Virus record (IMG/VR): IMGVR_UViG_3300028783_000026
Location: 1-22,106 of that record
Direction: 5' to 3' (one strand)
Length of the DNA: 22,106 nucleotides
Source of the DNA: a virus
The notes below the pieces were generated by a model that saw only the letters and a list, made by a program, of their open reading frames with translations, had not been told where the DNA came from and did no database searches. Below are positions 15,785-20,679 of the stretch, piece by piece. The position numbers and the translations under genes are program-made. Each line of letters opens with the position of its first letter. The first letter of the stretch is position 1.

Positions 15785-16542
15785 TCGAAGTCATCCTCTT
15801 CTTTAGCCTTCTTAGCTTGCTTGATTGTACCTGGATTGTCTAACTTACCTTGGTTATGATCAGCTACAACCTTCTCATACTTCTTTAACTGTTTCTTATC
15901 AGTCTCAAACCCAAAGAAACTATGTCCTAATTTAAGTGCAGCTCTGAGTGAGCCTGTTCCGCCCATATTAGGGTCGAACACAACAGAACCTGGAAGACAA
16001 TTGGTCATACGGATAAGTAGCTCTGCTAAATCTACCGGATAACTCTCATCTAGGGAGCCCGTCTCGATTTCCCAAGTATTGCCTGGGCAGGATAAGTCAT
16101 CGTGGACTTTCATGTACTGGCGCAGCGGAAGGCGGTCCAGTTTCCAGACATCGCCGTTGCAGAAGTGCATTACATATTCGTGGGAATTAACGAGATTCGT
16201 TTCTGAGCGCTTGCCAGGGAACCAGGTCTTTTTGATAACTATGTTATCAACGTGATTGAATCCTGCATCGTCCATCAACTTAGCAACTTCAAATGGGCGC
16301 CACTTAGCTTCAATAGGAGCATAGCAAATTAAGAACACGATCCCGTTAGGAACCATGTTGGCTTTTAAACGCTTTGCAAATTCTTCGAATTTCTTTGGAT
16401 CCCAACCGTCACGCTTACGAATAGGGACGCGGGTAATGCAGATCTCCGTATTCGCCGGCCATACAGCATCAGCGTCTAGGGAGTCCAATTCTTGGATACG
16501 AACTGATGTGTTGAATAGGCTGGAGAGATTATCTAATTTCAC
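15781..16542 (-). CDS. DNA N4/N6-methyltransferase-like protein with degenerate catalytic motif, 253 aa
   Basis: The overall pattern is that of beta-class N6-adenine/N4-cytosine DNA methyltransferases, catalytic half first. NGIVFLICYAP and DDAGFNHVDNIVIKKTWFPG match the strands after motif IV, HEYVMHFCNGDVW the following strand, and SYPVDLAELLIRM with FDPNMGGTGS (189-198) motifs X and I. FFGFETDKKQ matches the acidic SAM-ribose site. At the place of the catalytic (D/N/S)PP(Y/F/W) tetrad the protein has ITRVPI (36-41), so catalysis may be lost or altered. The start is a GTG overlapping the HNH stop as GTGA, with only a weak GG upstream; an original ATG may have been displaced by that HNH insertion. 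Role: DNA modification against host restriction, or a SAM-binding non-catalytic protein. Confidence 0.72.
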   Translation of the reverse strand: MKLDNLSSLFNTSVRIQELDSLDADAVWPANTEICITRVPIRKRDGWDPKKFEEFAKRLKANMVPNGIVFLICYAPIEAKWRPFEVAKLMDDAGFNHVDNIVIKKTWFPGKRSETNLVNSHEYVMHFCNGDVWKLDRLPLRQYMKVHDDLSCPGNTWEIETGSLDESYPVDLAELLIRMTNCLPGSVVFDPNMGGTGSLRAALKLGHSFFGFETDKKQLKKYEKVVADHNQGKLDNPGTIKQAKKAKEEDDFE

Positions 16543-17111
16543 TTGAAACCATTGCTTTTCTTAAAGTTTAAATCGCCAGGTAATAGCTGTAAGTTCCAAG
16601 GTACATGTAATCCACATACAATTTTTCCCCGTAAAGGTACAATATGGTCTACATGAAAAGCTTTTCCATCTTGATTAAGCCAAGCTAAGTCTTGAGCCAG
16701 ATTATAAAACTCTTTAATATCCTCTAACTGTACTTGAGATAGCCACTGTGGAGTAGATTTTTTCTTTACTAATCTATAATGAGTCGTAGCTGCGTTACAA
16801 ACACCTTTATTGTCTTTTCTATAAAGAGAGTTATAAGAGTTAACTTTAACTTTATTACTTAAGTAATAAGTATGTCTAAGTTCTTTATGATAATCTATAT
16901 TATTAGTGTAATAGTTCTTCATTTTAGAAGAAATGATATGAGCATTCACTAACCTATAGTTTTTGCTATAAAGTTTTCTAGTTTCAGAGTTATTTTGATA
17001 ATATTGATTACAACAAGTTTTACAATAGTGGTGAAAACCATCTTTTGATCTAGTTCTCTTATGGAACTCATCGAATGATTTAGTGATTTTACATTGCAAA
17101 CAAAGCTTCAT
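16539..17111 (-). CDS. HNH homing-type endonuclease, 190 aa
   Basis: Zinc-finger-like N-terminus (CLQCKITKSFDEFHK, then CKTCCNQYY), a long Asn/Tyr/Lys-rich linker and a C-terminal HNH core (AFHVDHIVPLRG, then VPWNLQLLPGDLNFKKSN). The open frame extends to an ATG at 17120, but that ATG is part of the TATAAT box (17119-17124). The second ATG at 17111 is 7 nt after the box, has MKLCLQC right behind it like its relatives, and is the likely leaderless start. The gene is markedly AT-rich and codon-poor compared with its neighbours, a sign of recent transfer. Its stop overlaps the GTG of the methyltransferase-like gene. The presence of its own promoter sets it apart from the other inserted nucleases. 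Confidence 0.85.
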   Translation of the reverse strand: MKLCLQCKITKSFDEFHKRTRSKDGFHHYCKTCCNQYYQNNSETRKLYSKNYRLVNAHIISSKMKNYYTNNIDYHKELRHTYYLSNKVKVNSYNSLYRKDNKGVCNAATTHYRLVKKKSTPQWLSQVQLEDIKEFYNLAQDLAWLNQDGKAFHVDHIVPLRGKIVCGLHVPWNLQLLPGDLNFKKSNGFK

Positions 17112-17118
17112 GCCTGAC

Positions 17119-17124
17119 ATTATA
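17119..17124 (-). promoter_or_regulatory. -10 box of the HNH gene (TAGTATAAT, 7 nt before ATG)
   Basis: The minus strand reads ACATAGTATAAT, then GTCAGGC, then ATG. The TAG is the stop codon of the 150-aa gene upstream, as at two other promoters here. The upstream ATG in the box itself (TATAATG) could be mistaken for the start. Confidence 0.62.
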
Positions 17125-17577
17125 CTATGTTGTTAAAGTTTCCTCAAGTACTTCTCTAAACTCTAGATCGAGTTGAGTCATAGCGTACTCATGAAGCTTA
17201 GTTGAGAAGGAATCATAATCCATAAGTTTGATCTTGTATTGGATTCTGTAGATTGGCTCTCCTCGAAAAGGAGAGATTTGGCGTTGCAGGAATACACCTT
17301 GAACATGGTGTAACATTGCGCTTATTCGCTCTTCTAGCTTTTGAAAGATATCTTCTTTCTTGAGAAGCGACATTTGATTAACATAGATGTCTAGGTCGAG
17401 ATCGACGTCTGGTGCGCCCATATATTGGTGGACAGAACCTCTACCTATTGAGAACATAGTATCAACATTGTTGCGAGCATTAATAGTGTAGTAAACCTGG
17501 ATATTATTTCCCAGACCCATAACATTAACTATGTCTCGCGTGAGCTGATCGTTACTTCCCTGTTGAACCGAAACCAT
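17125..17577 (-). CDS. Hypothetical protein, 150 aa
   Basis: Not recognised. Mixed alpha/beta composition with a central acidic strand (GAPDVDLDLDIYVN) and an amphipathic helix (KEDIFQKLEERISAMLHHVQ). The C-terminal helix is acidic (LDLEFREVLEETLTT). There are no cysteines and no membrane segment. The ATG at 17577 has GAGG 5 nt upstream and lies 26 nt inside the dUTPase gene, so translation is probably coupled to dUTPase. The stop is TAG and runs straight into the promoter of the next gene. Nothing in the sequence points to a specific function. Confidence 0.75.
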   Translation of the reverse strand: MVSVQQGSNDQLTRDIVNVMGLGNNIQVYYTINARNNVDTMFSIGRGSVHQYMGAPDVDLDLDIYVNQMSLLKKEDIFQKLEERISAMLHHVQGVFLQRQISPFRGEPIYRIQYKIKLMDYDSFSTKLHEYAMTQLDLEFREVLEETLTT

Positions 17578-18064
17578 TTTCGCCTCGTGACGTGTTAGTG
17601 TCGATTACTTCGACCTGTTCTACGAAGTATTGATTTGAGTAAGGGTGCAAGATTAACTGTGCAAGTTTCTCGCCCTTCTTGACAACAAGAGGTGAAGTGT
17701 TCATCAGCGGGATACCATCTTCATCTAAGCGATCAATGATGTTAACATTAGAGTGAATAACATTGATAACGCCGCGGTACTCTTCGTCGATGATGCCAGC
17801 GCGTACGGCATGACCTTTTGAACCAAGACCAGACTTAGTCGTGATCTCAGCGTAAGTATTCGGCGGAAGCTTAAGTTGAATGTTCAGTGGGGTCTTGCCC
17901 GACTGACCTGGAAACAACGTGATATCTTCTGTTGCGAAGAGATCAAAACCTGCGTCAGTGTGACGAACTTTATTGGGCAGTTTCCCGCCGTCGTTCACTT
18001 GAACTTCGATTTTGAAAGCTTTATCGCGCAGGGCTTTTAATTTGGCTTGTACATCATCATTCAT
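17552..18064 (-). CDS. dut: dUTPase (dUTP diphosphatase), 170 aa
   Basis: Hydrolyses dUTP to dUMP and pyrophosphate, keeping uracil out of phage DNA and supplying dUMP for dTTP synthesis. All five trimeric dUTPase motifs are present in order: DAGFDL at 37-42, TKSGLGSKG at 76-84, GIIDEEYRG at 90-98 with the catalytic Asp93, GEKLAQLIL at 131-139, and the C-terminal RGENGFGSTG at 160-169 that closes over the substrate. The N-terminal 25 residues are an extra helix, and the stretch between motifs III and IV is somewhat longer than usual. The ATG at 18064 is exactly 6 nt after TATAAT and has no Shine-Dalgarno site, so the mRNA is probably leaderless. The following gene overlaps it by 26 nt. Confidence 0.95.
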   Translation of the reverse strand: MNDDVQAKLKALRDKAFKIEVQVNDGGKLPNKVRHTDAGFDLFATEDITLFPGQSGKTPLNIQLKLPPNTYAEITTKSGLGSKGHAVRAGIIDEEYRGVINVIHSNVNIIDRLDEDGIPLMNTSPLVVKKGEKLAQLILHPYSNQYFVEQVEVIDTNTSRGENGFGSTGK

Positions 18065-18070
18065 GTTGCG

Positions 18071-18076
18071 ATTATA
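18071..18076 (-). promoter_or_regulatory. -10 box of dUTPase (AGTATAAT, 6 nt before ATG)
   Basis: The minus strand reads AACAGTATAAT, then CGCAAC, then ATG. It is the cleanest case of the leaderless arrangement because a gene-free stretch of about 250 nt lies upstream. No -35 consensus is seen. Confidence 0.75.
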
Positions 18077-18331
18077 CTGTTAGGGGTTTCCAAAGTGGGG
18101 TTCATATTTATTTTTAAACCATAGTTAAAAAGCTGTTGCTCGCGGGTACCATAAGAGATAAGAATTTACCCCTTGCTAACCTATCTAACCAGAGAAAATT
18201 AGTCTTACTCTACGTGCGTGATTTCACGCACACGAGCGCGTAGACGCGCTCGGCAAGAGAAAGAAATACTGATTAAGGAAGAAAGTCAAGGGCCCTTCCA
18301 AACCCAATTAGGGTCTTAAGTAAGTCTTGAC
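18077..18331. other. Gene-free stretch with palindromes and repeats
   Basis: About 255 nt between the dUTPase promoter and the stop of the 112-aa gene, the longest stretch without gene or RNA in the window. It contains two adjacent perfect 8-bp inverted repeats (18214-18231 and 18234-18251), a 10-bp palindrome AAGGGCCCTT (18288-18297), and the first copy of a 16-bp tandem repeat. No T-run follows the hairpins on either strand, so they do not look like terminators. A role as replication origin, protein-binding site or processed RNA is possible. Confidence 0.6.
18214..18251. repeat. Two adjacent perfect inverted repeats
   Basis: GTGCGTGA-TT-TCACGCAC (18214-18231) is followed after 2 nt by GAGCGCGT-AG-ACGCGCTC (18234-18251). 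Each is a perfect 8-bp stem with a 2-nt centre. They are far more GC-rich than the flanking DNA. Confidence 0.85.
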
Positions 18332-18346
18332 TTAAGTAAGTCTTGA
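18315..18346. repeat. Two tandem 16-bp repeats
   Basis: CTTAAGTAAGTCTTGA occurs twice head to tail (18315-18330 and 18331-18346), with a degraded third start after it (CTTTAGTAATTGATG). The stop codon of the 112-aa gene lies in the second copy. Part of the repeat, CTTGACTTT (18342-18350), is a perfect inverse of AAAGTCAAG at 18282-18290. Confidence 0.85.
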
Positions 18347-18670
18347 CTTTAGTAATTGATGGGCGAGGTTGAGAAGAATAAGACGGTCAACCCGCAGAGA
18401 ATACTGGTGATAACCCGTCGGCATGCCCTGGGTCATAAGGCGTTGACATGTAAAGGTGATATCGCGAACATCTGCACCGACAAAGATTTCAATAGATCTG
18501 CCGTCTACCATATAGCTAGAATAATTATAATGGGTCATGTGAGTGACGGTATCGTATGTGACGTATTGTAATTGGATCTGATACAAACCCATTGGCAGAG
18601 AAACACCCGGGATGAGATTTAACTTAACTCTCTTACTAAAGTCATTACCGATGTGCTGTGGTGTACTCAC
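18332..18670 (-). CDS. Hypothetical protein, 112 aa
   Basis: Not recognised. Composition is that of a soluble beta-rich protein (GLYQIQLQYVTYD, GRSIEIFVGADVRDITFTC), with a basic-hydrophobic C-terminal helix. The first codon of the open frame is GTG, starting 6 nt after the CCA end of the CUA-anticodon tRNA, and there is no Shine-Dalgarno site in the usual place. If the transcript is cut at the tRNA 3' end, the mRNA would begin a few bases before the GTG, a near-leaderless message made by tRNA processing; this is inference. The C-terminal codons and stop lie within the 16-bp tandem repeats. The opposite-strand frame over this gene is treated as a shadow, but either could be non-coding. Confidence 0.55.
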   Translation of the reverse strand: MSTPQHIGNDFSKRVKLNLIPGVSLPMGLYQIQLQYVTYDTVTHMTHYNYSSYMVDGRSIEIFVGADVRDITFTCQRLMTQGMPTGYHQYSLRVDRLILLNLAHQLLKSRLT

Positions 18671-18676
18671 ATTAAG

Positions 18677-18751
18677 TGGTGCTCCATGAGGGGATCGAAC
18701 CCACGACCAGGTCTTTTAGAGGGACTTGCTCTACCGCTGAGCTAATGGAGC
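18677..18751 (-). tRNA. tRNA with CUA anticodon (possible amber suppressor)
   Basis: 75 nt including an encoded CCA. The acceptor stem GCTCCAT/ATGGAGC is perfect, the D arm GCTC-AGCGGTA-GAGC is perfect, and the T arm GTGGG-TTCGATC-CCCTC has one T-T mismatch. The discriminator base is A. The anticodon loop reads CTCTAAA, with U33 and anticodon CUA, the same loop as the supF amber suppressor. The anticodon stem AGTCC/AGACC is poor: three central pairs hold, while the first and last are A-C and C-A mismatches. It could be a working suppressor, a partly decayed tRNA, or need base modification. The charged amino acid cannot be told from sequence alone. It is followed 5 nt later (18752-18756) by the interrupted tRNA on the upstream side. 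Confidence 0.8.
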
Positions 18752-18756
18752 GTAAT

Positions 18757-18925
18757 TGGTACCCGAGGATGGATTCGAACCACCGACCTCTCAACTCCTT
18801 TTATACTCTTACTTACAATCATCGTCATGACTGCTTTCTTAGCCGAGATCCCGTATGTACCGTTGATCAAACGGCTGGTAACGGTTTCCCCAGGTTGAGC
18901 ACTCTACCACTGAGCATACTCGGGC
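18757..18925 (-). tRNA. tRNA interrupted by a ~93-nt insertion in the anticodon loop
   Basis: The two ends form a clear tRNA. The acceptor GCCCGAG pairs with CTCGGGT (one G-T pair) followed by ACCA. The D arm is GCTC-AGTGGTA-GAGT, with three bases (TAT) instead of two before it. The anticodon stem is CTCAA/TTGAG, the variable loop AGGTC, and the T arm GGTGG-TTCGAAT-CCATC, with one G-T pair. Between the two sides of the anticodon stem lie 100 nt (18795-18894) where 7 are normal. That is too short for a known group I intron. The loop can form ACCGTT/AACGGT and AGCCG/CGGCT helices that interleave as a pseudoknot. The mature anticodon cannot be assigned; CCU+GGAG would give UGG but lacks U33. It may be an intron-bearing tRNA or a dead one. 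Confidence 0.7.
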
Positions 18926-18931
18926 ATGGAT

Positions 18932-19117
18932 AAAAGAAAAGGTGCACGGGCTAGATTATTCCCACACTTTGTAACCGCCGTCTCTTGCGAGCGAGGCTGT
19001 GAGACCAACGACTCCGGCATAGGTACTAGCAGGTGGGCAACAAATCAAGGAAAGAACGCCGTAAAACTCTTTACAATCCTCTATCCGAAGTCACCCTCTG
19101 TTTACGCAGCCGTGCAC
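18932..19117 (-). ncRNA. Putative structured RNA of unknown class upstream of the tRNAs
   Basis: A GTATAAT promoter at 19122-19127 would start transcription near 19115. From there the sequence runs about 185 nt with no good reading frame on the minus strand. Its ends pair over 10 bp: GTGCACGGCT (19117-19108) with AGCCCGTGCAC (18952-18942), one bulged C. Inside are local hairpins such as GTAAA-GAGT-TTTAC and GTCTC...GAGAC (about 19005-18980). The closing stem is followed by TTTTCTTTT (18940-18932), then the interrupted tRNA. I see no RNase P, tmRNA or tRNA signatures. A closing stem around a long RNA recalls 6S-type RNAs, but nothing beyond that supports the comparison. It may simply be the leader of the tRNA precursor. 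Confidence 0.45.
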
Positions 19118-19121
19118 TTAC

Positions 19122-19127
19122 ATTATA
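19122..19127 (-). promoter_or_regulatory. -10 box of the ncRNA/tRNA cluster (TAGTATAAT)
   Basis: The minus strand reads GCATCTAGTATAAT, then GTAAGTGCACGG. It matches the TAGTATAAT form used at the protein genes, but no start codon follows; the next genes are RNA. The 60 nt upstream (19128-19187) up to the Pth2-like gene hold nothing else I can identify. Confidence 0.68.
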
Positions 19128-19187
19128 CTAGATGCATTAACATGTTGTTATTACCTATCGGTGTTTTCTATTTAAAGTTTAGTATTT

Positions 19188-19487
19188 TCATAACAGCTCT
19201 AAACCCTTCAGCATTTCGTCCGCTCCGTGAACGGCGACTGCAGTGACGCGGTTATTCCAATAGCTCTCAATAAACGTTGCATACGGTAGGCCCGCAAAAA
19301 CAAATTCAGCGGCTTTATCGATGAGCTCTATCTCTCCGTCGACCCCGAGTAAGATAACCGACTGGTGTTGCCATTCGGGAAACTTCTTCGCGAAGTCAAT
19401 TCCAGCATGGCATGCTTGAACAGCTCGCTGCGCAGGAGTGAGTTTCTTATCGACGAGGATGTACAGTTTATGACTTTGGGGCTGCAT
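19188..19487 (-). CDS. Pth2-like (peptidyl-tRNA hydrolase 2 family) protein, 99 aa
   Basis: The fold pattern matches the PTH2 family: a first strand KLYILVDKKL, a helix AQRAVQACHAGIDFAKK carrying the conserved A-Q-x-x-H-A core as ACHAG, a strand SVILLGVDGEIEL, a helix, and a last strand TAVAVHGAD. Pth2 enzymes release tRNA from stalled peptidyl-tRNA. Phage members of this family are common, but their activity is rarely proven. The usual N-terminal Lys/Arg-rich signature is reduced (DKKLTPAQR). The ATG at 19487 has GGAGG 7 nt upstream and overlaps the previous gene by 20 nt. It sits directly before the RNA cluster with the two tRNAs, which fits a tRNA-related job, as inference. Confidence 0.7.
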   Translation of the reverse strand: MQPQSHKLYILVDKKLTPAQRAVQACHAGIDFAKKFPEWQHQSVILLGVDGEIELIDKAAEFVFAGLPYATFIESYWNNRVTAVAVHGADEMLKGLELL

Positions 19488-19761
19488 TCTCTACCTCCAA
19501 AATAGATTGAACAATACGATTAGCTTCCTTACGAACACGGGCATGGTGCCAGCTGTCAGGATGTCTAAGTTTAGGTTCGATTTGTTCTAGTGTCTTACCG
19601 CGAAGAATGCAGTAAGCAATGTGGCCGGAACGGAATGCTTCTTGAGCGTTTTCAAGACCCGGGACGTATCCACGGAGTTCTTTGCGTTTCGATTTTAGGC
19701 TACGGATTTCGGTAGCGAGTGCTTTAAGATCGGTCTTTAATTTAAGTAAATGAGTTTTCAT
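19468..19761 (-). CDS. Small conserved-looking phage protein, 97 aa
   Basis: No assigned function. Residues 1-30 are a Lys/Leu helix (KLKTDLKALATEIRSLKSKR). The middle carries FRSGHIAYCILRGKTLEQIEPK, a motif I have seen in many small phage proteins of unknown role (a R-x-x-H-I-A-Y-x-x-L-R-G-x-x-x-x-x-I-E pattern). It is followed by a basic C-terminal helix. The ATG at 19761 has GGAG 5 nt upstream. It overlaps the Pth2-like gene by 20 nt, so translation is coupled. No catalytic motif, metal site or membrane segment is seen. The 70 nt between this gene and the lysozyme stop hold nothing identifiable. Confidence 0.72.
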   Translation of the reverse strand: MKTHLLKLKTDLKALATEIRSLKSKRKELRGYVPGLENAQEAFRSGHIAYCILRGKTLEQIEPKLRHPDSWHHARVRKEANRIVQSILEVENAAPKS

Positions 19762-19831
19762 ATAATCTCCAGTTAAGTTAGTGTTGGGGAAACAGCTGAT
19801 TCTTAATGGAGTTTTAGGGTGGTTCGCGAAT

Positions 19832-20365
19832 CTACTTCATAATATCGTCCTCTAAGGTTTGTAGTTTGCTATCAACATCTTCTGTCGACGGCTGTTCATC
19901 TGATTGTACCACGGGTTGCATGAAAAGAGCATGTTCAGCTTGACGACGGCGCGTTAAACCGGAAACAGCAACGCCACCAGCATGGTCCCATTTAAGGAAC
20001 TGGTCAGCAACTGCTTGACTTGGACCGTTGGCATTTAATAGTTTAAGAAGAGTTGAACCGTGTAATGCACCAAGACCCAGGTTGTAAGCAAAGCTAACAA
20101 GAGCTGCATATTGATTGTCATTGATGGTTGCGGTTACATACTTCTCGATACCTGCGCACTTCTGATCGATCTCCCACATAAGAAGATCGGTAGCCTCTGC
20201 TTCAGTGATCGGTGGATCTTGAAGAGTAACCTTGCGACCGTCTTTGTACATGATAGTGCCATAGCCGATAGTCGGTACATGTACCGAATCCGGATATGGA
20301 TGCAGCTTGAGTCCTTCAAAGGACTTAATCATATCGAGGCCAGCTTGGTTAATTTCGCGTTCCAT
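19832..20365 (-). CDS. T4-type lysozyme (GH24 muramidase endolysin), 177 aa
   Basis: Cleaves the beta-1,4 bond between N-acetylmuramic acid and N-acetylglucosamine in peptidoglycan to release progeny. The catalytic triad has the exact GH24 spacing: E17 in SFEGLKL, D26 in PYPDS and T32 in VPTIGYGT (E-8-D-5-T as in T4 lysozyme E11/D20/T26). The C-terminal lobe has DNQYAALVSFAYNLG and GLTRRRQAEHALF, both family hallmarks. There is no signal peptide or SAR segment, so a holin elsewhere is expected. About 30 acidic residues follow the fold (EQPSTEDVDSKLQTLEDDIM), longer than in T4. The ATG at 20365 is exactly 6 nt after TATAAT with no Shine-Dalgarno site. It could also be a virion-associated lysozyme. 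Confidence 0.93.
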   Translation of the reverse strand: MEREINQAGLDMIKSFEGLKLHPYPDSVHVPTIGYGTIMYKDGRKVTLQDPPITEAEATDLLMWEIDQKCAGIEKYVTATINDNQYAALVSFAYNLGLGALHGSTLLKLLNANGPSQAVADQFLKWDHAGGVAVSGLTRRRQAEHALFMQPVVQSDEQPSTEDVDSKLQTLEDDIMK

Positions 20366-20371
20366 AAGTTA

Positions 20372-20377
20372 ATTATA
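20372..20377 (-). promoter_or_regulatory. -10 box of the lysozyme gene (TAGTATAAT, 6 nt before ATG)
   Basis: The minus strand reads CCATAGTATAAT, then TAACTT, then ATG. The upstream CTAGAATCCATAG resembles CTAGAATTCTAG before the 10572-10577 box. The rest of the 86-nt gap up to the 75-aa gene shows no further signal. Confidence 0.72.
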
Positions 20378-20451
20378 CTATGGATTCTAGCTTACTTTAA
20401 AACTATGATTGCCCAGGATTGTCACCTAGAACGCGTTTTATAGGGGCCGAA

Positions 20452-20679
20452 TTACGGTCTTAAAGATAGATCGCGCTCAAAGTCTTCGTCCGTATACATC
20501 TCTTCTATGGCCCGCTTGATACCAGCTGTAACTGCTGCAGCAATGGCATCTGATACTGCTTGCGATACTGGACCCATCGCTTGGCCATATCCAAGAGACA
20601 TATCCATCTGCAATTTTGCGGCAGCTTGATGATCCGCGCGAATCTTCCACTCAGACTCAGGGGATTTGAATCTTATCAT
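20452..20679 (-). CDS. Hypothetical protein, 75 aa
   Basis: Not recognised. A charged N-terminus (MIRFKSPESEWKIRADHQAA) leads to a glycine/Met stretch and one long Ala-rich helix (VSDAIAAAVTAGIKRAIEEM), then an acidic end (TDEDFERDLSLRP). The helix is amphipathic rather than membrane-spanning. The ATG overlaps the helicase stop as ATGA, so translation is coupled to the helicase; AAAGG lies about 10 nt upstream. It may be a helicase accessory protein, on position alone. Confidence 0.68.
   Translation of the reverse strand: MIRFKSPESEWKIRADHQAAAKLQMDMSLGYGQAMGPVSQAVSDAIAAAVTAGIKRAIEEMYTDEDFERDLSLRP

Noticed and set aside
18214-18251. CRISPR array or terminator hairpins
   Set aside because: There are only two unlike palindromes with no spacers, and no T-run follows on either strand.
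18757-18925. tmRNA or classical group I intron
   Set aside because: No tag-peptide frame or tmRNA 3' signature is present. The insert is about 93 nt, well below group I size, and I could not find a convincing P7 or a terminal G at a sensible splice site.
18932-18952. Intrinsic terminator at the end of the ncRNA
   Set aside because: The T-run follows the far arm of a stem whose partner is about 165 nt upstream, not a local hairpin; the tRNAs behind it would also lack a promoter if it terminated fully.
18926-19246. A 106-codon plus-strand open frame
   Set aside because: It lies on the strand with no other genes, has no ribosome-binding site, and is antisense to the ncRNA candidate. Its composition looks random.
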